In this document: one piece after another, positions 52,414-60,878 of the stretch
Numbering within the stretch: the first letter of the stretch is position 1
How the letters are laid out: each line of letters begins with the position of its first letter
DNA from: Gammaproteobacteria bacterium
GTDB lineage: Bacteria; Pseudomonadota; Gammaproteobacteria; Xanthomonadales; SZUA-36
DNA length: 64,000 nt
Assembly: GCA_030428105.1 (NCBI GenBank)
Contig: JAUIBE010000002.1
Span: 186,001-250,000, forward strand
Reading direction: 5' to 3'
Made by a program: the position numbers and the translations under genes
The notes under the pieces: generated by a model
Seen by the model: only the letters and a program-made list of their open reading frames with translations
The model's database searches: none
What the model was told of the DNA's origin: nothing

Positions 52414-52451
52414 CCTGTCATCAACCGGCGACTATAATCGGAAGAATAGCC

Positions 52452-52850
52452 GTGGAATACGAAACCACATTACCGGTTGCCATCATCACTTCGGCGCTGC
52501 TCCTGGTGCTGGGATGGTCGATGTTGTTTGCCACCCGCCCCTGGCTTGAACTGGTCGAAGAATACTCACGCCACCCGCACCGCCTGCTGATGCCCGGCCT
52601 GGGCATGGTGGTGTACGGCCTGGTGGTGATCTTCAACCACAACATCTGGAGCGGCGGCTGGGTGGTTGTCATTTCGGTTGCCGGCTGGCTGATTTTCTTC
52701 AAGGGCCTGACCTTCCTGCTCAGCCCGGGCATGGTCAAGATCCAGGAGCGCTTTCCCAGGAACATGGTGAAGGCGGCCATGCGGGTTGGCGGGGTGGTGC
52801 TGATCCTGCTTTCGCTGATGCTGCTGCTGACCCTCACCGGTCGCACCTGA
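52452..52850 (+). CDS. Small four-helix membrane protein, paralogue A
   Basis: The 132-residue protein has four predicted membrane helices (about 4-24, 43-59, 66-86, 108-128). It shares with the next gene the pattern of a Trp, Val-Glu, a His-Pro-x-Arg-Leu motif (RHPHRLL), Gly-Trp-Leu and Lys-Gly. I do not recognise a family. It lies 38 bases after the TRAP binding protein, where a DctQ gene would be expected, but DctQ family motifs are not visible. Confidence 0.6.
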   Translation: MEYETTLPVAIITSALLLVLGWSMLFATRPWLELVEEYSRHPHRLLMPGLGMVVYGLVVIFNHNIWSGGWVVVISVAGWLIFFKGLTFLLSPGMVKIQERFPRNMVKAAMRVGGVVLILLSLMLLLTLTGRT

Positions 52851-52859
52851 GCCGCCGCC

Positions 52860-53258
52860 ATGCAGGCCACGGTGATCGCCGTATTCTCGATATCACTGGC
52901 CCTACTGGGACTTTCCTACCTGCTGCAGGCGCGCGCCTGGGCCAGGGTCTACGTGGAATTCGAATCTCACCCGCAGCGGCTGGTGCCTACCGGGTTCCTC
53001 ATGATTGCTTCCGGACTGTTCGTCGCCCTGGTGGTGAACGACTGGTCTTCCACCTGGCCCATTTTCATCACTGCATTTGGCTGGTTGATGGCAGCCAAGG
53101 GCGCCATCCTGGCGGCACATCCCGGCTTGCTCACGCCGTTTGCACGGGTGCTGAGCGGTGAAGGGCTGGTGCGCTACATCCGCCTTGGCGGGCTGCTGGT
53201 CTTCGGGCTGGGCAGCCTCTTGGTGTGGGAATACCTGCTACAGGCGCGCCTGGTTTAA
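52860..53258 (+). CDS. Small four-helix membrane protein, paralogue B
   Basis: The 132-residue protein is the same length as its neighbour and aligns with it: ESHPQRLVPTG against RHPHRLLMPG, FGWLMAAKGA against AGWLIFFKGL, then HPGLLTPF against SPGMVKIQ. The two look like a tandem duplication. Its TAA stop shares TTAA with the stop of the convergent dctM. Confidence 0.6.
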   Translation: MQATVIAVFSISLALLGLSYLLQARAWARVYVEFESHPQRLVPTGFLMIASGLFVALVVNDWSSTWPIFITAFGWLMAAKGAILAAHPGLLTPFARVLSGEGLVRYIRLGGLLVFGLGSLLVWEYLLQARLV

Positions 53259-54631
53259 CCGCCCAGCAACTTTTGCGGTAGCCAGGTGGCCAAACCCGGC
53301 CACAATGCCAGCAAGCCAAGCAAAACAAACTGGATGGCAATAAACGGCACCACGCCACGGTAAATGGTGGATGTAGCCACGTGCTCCGGGCACACCCCGC
53401 GAAGGTAGAACAGCGAGAACCCGAACGGCGGGGTCAGGAACGAAGTCTGCAGGTTAAGGGCCATCATCACGCCCAACCACACCGGGTCGATGCCCATCGC
53501 CAGCAGCACCGGCGCGACGATCGGCACCACGATAAAGGTGATCTCGATGAAGTCCAGTACGAAACCGAGCAGGAACATCACCAACATCACCACCACCATC
53601 GCCCCAATCGCCCCACCCGGCAGGCTGTTGAGAAAATCGGTAATCAGCTCATCGCCGCCAAAGCCCCGGAACACCAGGCTGAACAGCGATGCGCCCAGCA
53701 GGATCATGAATACCATCGCGGTCATCATCGCGGTGCGGTAAACCACCTGCTTGAGCGTGGTCATACTGAGCTGGCGCTGCAAAGCGGCCAGCAGCGTGGC
53801 GCCCACAGCGCCCACCGCCGCTGCCTCGGTTGGCGTCGCCAGGCCACCCAGGATGGAGCCCAACACGGCAACGATCAGCAACAGGGGGCCGGCCGCCAGC
53901 TTCAGCAGCGACAGCAGTTTCACGTGGCTGTGCGCGCCTTCCTTCATCGGCGGCATCAATGACGGACGGAAGAAGCCTAGCGCCACCAGGTAAACGAAAT
54001 AGGCGAACACCAGCAGCAAGCCGGGCACCATGGCGCCAGCAAACAGGTCGCCCACCGAAACGGTTTTGGGGCTGAACACGCCCATGCCGAGCTGGGCGCG
54101 CTGGTAGGCATTGGCCAGCACATCGGCCAGCATCACCAACACGATGGAGGGTGGAATGATCTGCCCCAGTGTTCCGGCCGAAGCAATGGTTCCGGTGGCA
54201 ACCGCAGGGTGGTAACCGCGTTGCAGCATGGTGGGCAGGGAGATCATCCCCATGGTCACCACGGTGGCGCCGACAATCCCGGTGCTCGCTGCCATCATCG
54301 CGCCTACCAGCACCACTGCAATACCCAGTCCACCGGGCAAACCGGGAAGCAACAAGGCAAGCGAATGCAAAAGGCGGTCGGCGAGCTTCGAGCGCTCGAG
54401 CATCACGCCCATGAAGATGAACACCGGCACCGCGATCAACGTTTCGTTGGTCATGATGCCGTAGATCCGGTTGGGGAAGGCCTCCAGGAACACCGGGTCG
54501 AAAGTGCCGCTCAACACACCGATGCCAGCAAACGCCAGTGCGACCCCCGCCAGGGTGAAAGCCACCGGGAATCCAAGGCTGAGCGCAGCCGCTATGGCCA
54601 GGAACAAACCCAGGCACATCCACACCGCCAT
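53255..54631 (-). CDS. TRAP transporter large permease (DctM type)
   Basis: The 458-residue protein has about 12 hydrophobic segments and the DctM core: GAMMAASTGIVGATVVTMG, GQIIPPSIVLVMLAD, GGLATPTEAAAVGAVGA and LNLQTSFLTPPFGFSLFYLRG. It is of ordinary length, so DctQ is not fused to it. It reads toward the binding protein on the opposite strand. The 470 bases upstream contain no DctQ gene. Confidence 0.94.
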   Translation of the reverse strand: MAVWMCLGLFLAIAAALSLGFPVAFTLAGVALAFAGIGVLSGTFDPVFLEAFPNRIYGIMTNETLIAVPVFIFMGVMLERSKLADRLLHSLALLLPGLPGGLGIAVVLVGAMMAASTGIVGATVVTMGMISLPTMLQRGYHPAVATGTIASAGTLGQIIPPSIVLVMLADVLANAYQRAQLGMGVFSPKTVSVGDLFAGAMVPGLLLVFAYFVYLVALGFFRPSLMPPMKEGAHSHVKLLSLLKLAAGPLLLIVAVLGSILGGLATPTEAAAVGAVGATLLAALQRQLSMTTLKQVVYRTAMMTAMVFMILLGASLFSLVFRGFGGDELITDFLNSLPGGAIGAMVVVMLVMFLLGFVLDFIEITFIVVPIVAPVLLAMGIDPVWLGVMMALNLQTSFLTPPFGFSLFYLRGVCPEHVATSTIYRGVVPFIAIQFVLLGLLALWPGLATWLPQKLLGG

Positions 54632-55101
54632 GCCTAAACGATCCCCGCCAGGTCTAAGTAGTTGTTATCTGTCATATTCATGAAAAATTTGGCTTCGAAT
54701 CGCGAAAATTTGCACCCTCATGACCCCGACCGGCATTGGTCCCGGCAAATTTTATACACAAGGAACACCCCAAACAGGAAATCATGGGGTTACTTGTCTT
54801 GTCGGTGAAACTGGCTCGCGAAACGCACCTAAGTTTTTGTTATTTAATAAAATCGGCTAACGCCCCCAGGAAGCGCTATTATCCGGCCACAGGCGCCACG
54901 GCGCAATCGGCAAGGCTCCGGCCCGATTACACACAGAGTTATCCACAGGGTGTGCACGACTGGCGGCGCGTCCGCCCTGAATCGGCTCGCAAGTCGCTGT
55001 AATCCCGCCGCAACGTTTTAGGCGACCCCCATTACGGTTTACAATATGCCGCTTTTGCCGCGCCAAGCATTAAACCAGAACCAAGATCCGGGGACCGCAC
55101 C
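54632..55101. promoter_or_regulatory. 470-base divergent region dctM / argS
   Basis: No convincing gene. It contains a hairpin AAAATTTGC (54705-54713) / GCAAATTTT (54745-54753), an AT-rich tract with TTATTTAATAAAA (about 54839-54851), a perfect DnaA-box sequence TTATCCACA (54939-54947), and a TACAAT box (about 55038-55043) that may be the -10 of argS. Candidate minus-strand -10 boxes (TATAAA near 54753) would serve dctM. Confidence 0.4.
54939..54947 (+). promoter_or_regulatory. Single perfect DnaA-box sequence
   Basis: TTATCCACA matches the E. coli high-affinity DnaA box exactly. It stands alone: I see no cluster of boxes, so it is not evidence of a replication origin. Confidence 0.45.
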
Positions 55102-56856
55102 TTGAGAGAACATATCGAAGAACTGCTGTTGCAGTCCCTGTTGCATTTGCAGCGCAGCGGCGTGCTGCCCGAAGTACCCGAACACGCGGTGCAACTGGAG
55201 CGTACGCGCTCGCCCGAACACGGTGAGTTCGCCACCAACCTGGCGCTGGCTCACGCCAAGCAAGCGAAGAAGCCGCCGCGCGAGTTGGCGCAGGCCATCG
55301 TCGATAACCTGCCGCCCTCGCGGCACGTGGCGCGCACCGAAATTGCAGGACCCGGCTTTATCAACTTCTTCCTCAACCCGGGCGCTTTCACCGGCGTGGT
55401 GAAGGAAATTCTGCGCGCCCGCGAGGACTACGGCAGGCTCAATCCGGACCAGGCCGAATCGGTCACGGTGGAGTTTGTTTCCGCCAACCCCACCGGGCCG
55501 CTGCACGTCGGTCACGGCAGGGGTGCGGCCTTTGGGGCCACGCTGTCCAACATCCTGGCCATGGCCGGCTACACCACCCAGCGCGAATATTACGTCAATG
55601 ACAACGGCCGGCAGATGGACATCCTGGCGGTGTGCGTCTGGCTACGCTACCTGGAACTGTGCGGCGAGAAAGTGGCCTTCCCGGAGAACGGCTACCGCGG
55701 CGAATACATTTACGACATCGCCCGCGTGGTGCGCAGCGAGAACGGCGACAAGTACCGTTTCAACGGCAACGATGTGTGGCAGGGCTTGCCCGGGCCCGAC
55801 AGCGAAGATAGAGAGGGGCGGATCGACGCCCTCATCGCGCGCGCCCGTGAACTGCTCGGCGAGGCGGGCTACCGCGAGTTTTTCGATACCGCGCTGAACG
55901 ATATTCTCGGTGACATTCGCAACGACCTTTCCGATTTTGGCGTGGAGTTTGACCTGTGGTTCTCTGAACGCGAACTGGAGGAAAGCGGCGCGGTGCAGCA
56001 CGCCATCGAGAAGCTGCGCGAAAATGGTCACCTGTATACCAAGGATGGCGCCACCTGGTTCCGCGCCTCCGCACTGGGCGATGAGAAAGACCGCGTGGTG
56101 GTGCGTGAAAACGGTCGCACCACCTACTTCGCCTCGGATATCGCCTACTTCCTGAACAAGCTGGAGCGCGGCTTCGACCGCGCCATCTACGTGTTCGGCG
56201 CCGACCACCACGGTTACGTGGCGCGCCTGCGCGCCGCCGCCCAGGGCCTGGGGCAAGACCCCGACCGGCTGGAAATCATCCTGATGCAGTTCGCGGTGCT
56301 GTACCGTTTTGGCGAGAAGGTGCAGATGTCCACCCGCTCGGGCCAGTTCATCACGCTGCGCGAATTGCGCGAGGAAACCGGCGACGACGCCGCGCGTTAT
56401 TTCTACATCATGCGCTCGCACGACCAGCACCTGGATTTCGATCTCGACCTGGCCAAGTCGCGCAGCAACGAAAACCCGGTGTACTACATCCAGTACGCCC
56501 ACGCGCGCATCTGCAGCGTGTTCCGCAACCTGCTGCAAATGGACCTCACCCACAACGAGGCCATTGGTGAAGCCGCGCTCGACGTGCTGACTGAAGAACA
56601 CGAGATCAACCTGATCCGCGAGCTCAGCCGTTTCCCCGAAACCGTCGACGCCACTGCCCGCAAGCGGGCGCCGCACCAGATGGCGCACTACCTGCACGCG
56701 GTGGCCACGCAGTTGCACGCTTACTACAACGCGCACCAGTTCCTGGTGGAAGACGAAAACCTGCGCAACGCCCGATTGAATCTGATCCAGGCAACCCGTA
56801 TCGTGTTGCAATCCGGGCTGGGCCTGCTGGGTGTATCCGCACCCGAGGAAATGTAA
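55102..56856 (+). CDS. argS: Arginyl-tRNA synthetase
   Basis: The 584-residue class I synthetase starts with TTG (MREHIEELLLQ). It has the HIGH-type motif FVSANPTGPLHVGHGRGAA, the loop KVQMSTRSGQFITLRELRE in the KMSKS position, and the anticodon-binding domain RAPHQMAHYLHA. The length and order are normal. The SPOR gene follows nine bases later, the usual argS partner. Confidence 0.97.
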   Translation: MREHIEELLLQSLLHLQRSGVLPEVPEHAVQLERTRSPEHGEFATNLALAHAKQAKKPPRELAQAIVDNLPPSRHVARTEIAGPGFINFFLNPGAFTGVVKEILRAREDYGRLNPDQAESVTVEFVSANPTGPLHVGHGRGAAFGATLSNILAMAGYTTQREYYVNDNGRQMDILAVCVWLRYLELCGEKVAFPENGYRGEYIYDIARVVRSENGDKYRFNGNDVWQGLPGPDSEDREGRIDALIARARELLGEAGYREFFDTALNDILGDIRNDLSDFGVEFDLWFSERELEESGAVQHAIEKLRENGHLYTKDGATWFRASALGDEKDRVVVRENGRTTYFASDIAYFLNKLERGFDRAIYVFGADHHGYVARLRAAAQGLGQDPDRLEIILMQFAVLYRFGEKVQMSTRSGQFITLRELREETGDDAARYFYIMRSHDQHLDFDLDLAKSRSNENPVYYIQYAHARICSVFRNLLQMDLTHNEAIGEAALDVLTEEHEINLIRELSRFPETVDATARKRAPHQMAHYLHAVATQLHAYYNAHQFLVEDENLRNARLNLIQATRIVLQSGLGLLGVSAPEEM

Positions 56857-56865
56857 GGAACCGAT

Positions 56866-57432
56866 TTGGCCAGGAAAAGAGGCGCAAGCCGAGGAAAATC
56901 CACCACGCCCGCCAGCCTTTGGCTGTTCACCGGCCTGTTCATCGGCCTGGGGCTCTCGTGGTTCCTGTTCAGCCGCGGATACTTCCCCTACGACAACCGC
57001 CCGGTCCAGGAAGAACCCGGCCCGATCACGCTGGATGACTCGGAAACCCTGGTCGACGACCTGGAAACCGAGCCGCAGCGCGAATCGCGTTACGACTTCT
57101 TCACCGTGCTTCCAGAGATGGAAGTGATCGTGCCCGAGGAAGAACTCAACGTCCGCAGCCAGCCGGAAGCCACCGCCGTTGAATCCCAGCAGAACGGCGC
57201 TACCCAGTACCTGCTGCAGGTGGGCTCATTCAAGAGCAGCGGCGATGCCGACGAGATGAAGGCGCGCCTGGCCCTGCTGGGCATCGTTGCCCAGGTGCAA
57301 AGCGTGACCGTAAACGATGCCACCTGGCATCGAGTGCGGGTTGGGCCGGTGGCCGGAGCGCGCGCCGCTGAAGACCTGCGCCGCCAGCTTTCCGACAGCG
57401 GTATCGACAGCCTGGTGATGCAGAGCCCTTGA
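56866..57432 (+). CDS. SPOR-domain membrane protein (FtsN-like)
   Basis: The 188-residue protein starts with TTG and has a basic N terminus, one membrane helix (LWLFTGLFIGLGLSWFLF), an acidic linker and a C-terminal SPOR domain (YLLQVGSFKSSGDADEMKARL) that binds denuded glycan strands at the septum. The argS-SPOR pair is conserved in pseudomonads. It converges with batD. Confidence 0.9.
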   Translation: MARKRGASRGKSTTPASLWLFTGLFIGLGLSWFLFSRGYFPYDNRPVQEEPGPITLDDSETLVDDLETEPQRESRYDFFTVLPEMEVIVPEEELNVRSQPEATAVESQQNGATQYLLQVGSFKSSGDADEMKARLALLGIVAQVQSVTVNDATWHRVRVGPVAGARAAEDLRRQLSDSGIDSLVMQSP

Positions 57433-57453
57433 ACGGGCGACCCAGGCGCTAGT

Positions 57454-59169
57454 CTAGGCGCCAGCCTTGATGCGGTTACCGGGGGCGTAGAGATCGGTTA
57501 AAGGGGCGCTTCCCTGGCGGCTTCGTTTCGAAGCTGAACCCACCCAGGCATTCCACGATTCAAGCAGTGCTTTTCCGCTCCACGCATCGCCTGGGCTGCG
57601 GCTAAAGCCGGCCGCATCGAGTTCTCGCACCGTCCGCGCCAACTTTTCGTCACCGCAGAATCGCGCGAAATCAATCAGGCTGTCGCGCACATCGTTGGGC
57701 ACCGGTGCGAATCGGCGCAGCCATTGCCTGAACGCCTGGCGGGCGGCTGCAGCATCACCTGATTTGCACGCCTTGCTGAAGGCGCTAACGATTTCTGTTT
57801 CGCCGCTTTCGGGCTGCACCGCTTGCGGGCGCCCCCTGGGGCCGTTGCGGGACAAGGCCCAGGCCAGGGTCGCCAGCCACAGGGCTGCAAACAGCGCGGT
57901 CAACCAGCGCCAATAGCCGCCAATCACCACCTGCGCCCCCCCCGGCGCCTGCCCTGGCAGGTCCGCAGAGACTGGCGCCTGCGGTGCAGTCGCTTCTGCA
58001 ACCAGCGACGGCAGTACCTCGACCGTCCTGGCTGGCAGGATGCTGATGCGCTCCTGGTTGGCGACGGTGTCCCACCAGGCCACTGTCAACTCGGGCAACA
58101 CCAGCTCGCCTTCGGCCTCGGGCACCACCGCGTAACGGAATTCCTTGTGGCCCAGCACCCACTCGCCGTCATCCCGGCTGATGCCCTGGGGCTGGTCGGG
58201 GTAAATACGCGCATTGGCCACTTCGGCCCATTGCGGCTCAGCGATCATGTTCTCTTCCAGCCCCACCGCGTCGATGGTGATGGTGCGCGTGACCGGCTCG
58301 CCCACCCGCACCGCGCCATCGGTGGAAAGCGACTCACCCAGGCGATAGCTCCTGGCCGGCTGCCAGTCGGCGCCGCTGAACTCAGGAGGCCGCGGCAGGA
58401 TATCGAGCGTCATCGGCTCGCTCTCCACTCGAACCCTCCGGCCACGACTGGACGGAGACCAAAGCCGGGTTGAGCTGCGATCCACCAACCGCCCACTGAG
58501 CACCAGCGGTGGAATCACCATTTCACCGGAGCGCTCCGGGAATACCGCGTAGCGCCGCTCCAGCACGCGGTAGCGTTGGCCGCCGCGATCGGCCTGGAAT
58601 GGCACCTCGTCCAACAGCCGGACCGCGGCGTTTTCAGGCTCGGGCTGGCTGATGGCCGCCTCGGTGAGCGACTGCTGGTAGAACAGACGCACCACCAGGC
58701 CCACCTGCGCATGCACGTAGTACGGCCCACTGTCGGGGTTCAGCGCCACCTCGATAAACACCGGCTCGGCCTCACCAGGCGCCGGCTCGGGGGCCGCATC
58801 CACCGTGACACGAATGGGGTTGGTTTGCTGGTCGCCCACTTTGAGCGATGGAATCAGCAATTCGCCGGAACGCAGTGGCTCGAGCGTCACCATTTTGCGC
58901 ATCACCGCCGACTGCTGGCCGTTGACGATCGACATCTGGGTTTCCGAGCGCTGGTCCAGCACCATGAAGTCACCTTCCAGTGCGCTGAAATCGGCTTCCA
59001 GCGACTGGCGGGTGTCGTTGGTCTGCAGCACCAGGGTGAGGGTTTCACCCTCCACCAGGCGATCACGGTCGACGCGCGCGGCGACCTGCGCCAGCGCGCT
59101 GCCGGCCATGAGCAGGCCCAGCATGAGAACGGTGAACTTGGGCCACGCGGCCCGAACGATGGTTACCAT
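57454..59169 (-). CDS. batD: BatD-like oxygen-tolerance protein
   Basis: The 571-residue protein has a signal peptide, a long beta-rich BatD region (VAARVDRDRLVEGETLTLVLQ, YYVHAQVGLVVRLFYQQSL, RYAVFPERSGEMVIPPL), one membrane helix near residue 415 (WLTALFAALWLATLAWAL) and a cytoplasmic helical tail. It overlaps the upstream gene by seven bases and ends the moxR-bat operon. The Bat system is linked to oxidative or envelope stress; mechanism is not settled. Confidence 0.9.
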   Translation of the reverse strand: MVTIVRAAWPKFTVLMLGLLMAGSALAQVAARVDRDRLVEGETLTLVLQTNDTRQSLEADFSALEGDFMVLDQRSETQMSIVNGQQSAVMRKMVTLEPLRSGELLIPSLKVGDQQTNPIRVTVDAAPEPAPGEAEPVFIEVALNPDSGPYYVHAQVGLVVRLFYQQSLTEAAISQPEPENAAVRLLDEVPFQADRGGQRYRVLERRYAVFPERSGEMVIPPLVLSGRLVDRSSTRLWSPSSRGRRVRVESEPMTLDILPRPPEFSGADWQPARSYRLGESLSTDGAVRVGEPVTRTITIDAVGLEENMIAEPQWAEVANARIYPDQPQGISRDDGEWVLGHKEFRYAVVPEAEGELVLPELTVAWWDTVANQERISILPARTVEVLPSLVAEATAPQAPVSADLPGQAPGGAQVVIGGYWRWLTALFAALWLATLAWALSRNGPRGRPQAVQPESGETEIVSAFSKACKSGDAAAARQAFRQWLRRFAPVPNDVRDSLIDFARFCGDEKLARTVRELDAAGFSRSPGDAWSGKALLESWNAWVGSASKRSRQGSAPLTDLYAPGNRIKAGA

Positions 59170-60878
59170 GATTCTTGCTCCGCTTCGGGTTCGCCGCGCT
59201 TGATGTATTCATTGCGGAATTTGCGTCGCAGCAGTCCGCCAGGATCATCCGGAATGCGGCGCAGCCACTGCTCCATGGCCTGGGCGTCTTCTTCGCTCCA
59301 GGCTTCCTGGATTTCGCGCTGCAGGCGTTCGGCCTCGTCCTCGCTTTCGCCCTCCTCGGGTTCCGCCTCCGACTGCTCCTCACCTTCCTGGTTCTGCTGT
59401 TGTTCTTCGCCTTCCTGCTGCTCGCCCTGCTGGTTTTCGTCTTGCGACTGGTCCTGCGAATCCTGCTGTTCGCCCTCGCCCTGCTGCTGTTGTTGCTGCT
59501 GGGCTTCCTGTTCCTGCTTCATCTGCTCGACCACGTTCTTGTTGTAAATCGCGTCGGTCATTTCCGGGTCGATAGCCAGCGCCTGGTCGTAGGCGGCAAT
59601 GGCCTGCTCGAGCTGGCCCTGCGCGGCCAGTGCGTTGCCGCGGTTGTAGTGGGCATCGGCGGTATCAATGCTGTTCCAGTTCTGGCTGGCGTTCTGGTAC
59701 TCGCCGGACCGGTACCAGCCCTCGGCGGCGATCTGCGGGTCCTGCGCCAACGCTGCGGCGCGCCCGGGTTGTTCCTGCTGCAGCGCCTGCCAGGCTTGCT
59801 GGTCCTTGCGTTGCCACAGGTCATCCCACCACGCGGCCTGCGCCGTTTGCGGCGCCATTGCGGGCAGCACGAACAGCGGGACCATGAAAAGCAGTCCGCG
59901 GCGGAAGGCGATCAGCAATAACGGCAACAGCAGCAAGACCAACCAGGGACCTGCGTCCTGCCAGCGCTCTTCCAGGGCCTCTTCGCGGCGCTGGAATTCC
60001 CGCCCTTCCGAGCTTGCCCAGGCGTCGGCCTGGTGGCCGGCGCTGAGCACGCTGTACTGCCCGCCGCCCGCGGTTGCCACTTCGCGCAGGCTGGTGGCGT
60101 CGAGTCGCACGATGACCACGTTGCCGCGTCCATCCTTGATAAAGCCGCTGCCGCTGGGAATGGGCGCCCCCTCGGGAGTGCCCACTGCCAGCACCGAGGT
60201 GAGAATGCCGCGGTCGCGCAACGCCCTCGCGGTGGCCGCGGCGCGGTCACCCGCCGAGTCGGTGATCAGCAGGATTTCTCCAGCCGCCACGCCGGCGCGT
60301 TCCATCAGCGTGGCCGCCAACTCCAGTCCGCGGTCGGGCCGGCTTCCGGCCGCTGGAATAATGTCAGGTTGCAACGCAGGCAGCAGGTTGGCGATGGTGT
60401 TCATGTCGTTGGTCAGCGGTGAAACCACGAAGGCGTCGCCTGCGAACGCCACCAGGCCGGTCTGGCCCTCGGTGGTGGAAGCCAGCAGGTCGGCAAGCTG
60501 GTAACGCACTTGGGTCAGGCGATTGGGCTTGAGGTCTTCGGCCAGCATCGAGCTGGAGAGATCCAGCACGATTACCCGCGAGTCACGCGCGGTAAACGAG
60601 GCGTCCGGCAGCTTCACCCAGCTGGGCCCGGCCAGGGCGAGAACACAGATCAGCAGGGCGAGGCCCGCCAACCAGGCGCCCACGCCGCCGCGCCCCCCGC
60701 GGTCCTGGCCGACGCTGAGCCATTGGAACAAGTGCGGGTCGCACACCCGGGCCCAGTCTCCGGACGGCCTGCGCAGTCGGCGCCAGCCCCAGGGGATCAA
60801 GGCCGCCAGCGGCAGCGCCGCCAGCCACCAGGGGCGCAAGAAATGGAACAAGGCGAGGTCAGCCATGGCTTCGTTCAT
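59163..60878 (-). CDS. BatB/BatC fusion: von Willebrand A plus TPR protein
   Basis: The 571-residue protein has two N-terminal membrane helices and a VWA domain with MIDAS start DLSSSMLAED (about residues 90-290). One more helix pair follows, then TPR repeats (YNRGNALAAQGQLEQAIAAY) and a tail that is very rich in Gln and Glu with a run of seven Gln. BatB and BatC, separate genes in many bacteria, are fused here. It overlaps batA by ATGA. Confidence 0.92.
   Translation of the reverse strand: MNEAMADLALFHFLRPWWLAALPLAALIPWGWRRLRRPSGDWARVCDPHLFQWLSVGQDRGGRGGVGAWLAGLALLICVLALAGPSWVKLPDASFTARDSRVIVLDLSSSMLAEDLKPNRLTQVRYQLADLLASTTEGQTGLVAFAGDAFVVSPLTNDMNTIANLLPALQPDIIPAAGSRPDRGLELAATLMERAGVAAGEILLITDSAGDRAAATARALRDRGILTSVLAVGTPEGAPIPSGSGFIKDGRGNVVIVRLDATSLREVATAGGGQYSVLSAGHQADAWASSEGREFQRREEALEERWQDAGPWLVLLLLPLLLIAFRRGLLFMVPLFVLPAMAPQTAQAAWWDDLWQRKDQQAWQALQQEQPGRAAALAQDPQIAAEGWYRSGEYQNASQNWNSIDTADAHYNRGNALAAQGQLEQAIAAYDQALAIDPEMTDAIYNKNVVEQMKQEQEAQQQQQQQGEGEQQDSQDQSQDENQQGEQQEGEEQQQNQEGEEQSEAEPEEGESEDEAERLQREIQEAWSEEDAQAMEQWLRRIPDDPGGLLRRKFRNEYIKRGEPEAEQESW

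Noticed and set aside
54632-55101. Replication origin (oriC) in the dctM/argS region
   Set aside because: Only one DnaA box and no dnaA, dnaN, gidA or rpmH nearby.
57433-57470. Bidirectional terminator between the SPOR gene and batD
   Set aside because: The GGCGC/GCGCC repeat is imperfect and lacks a T-run on either strand.
59380-59520. Short tandem CTG/CAG-like repeats
   Set aside because: They encode the Gln/Glu-rich linker of the BatB/C protein and are in frame.
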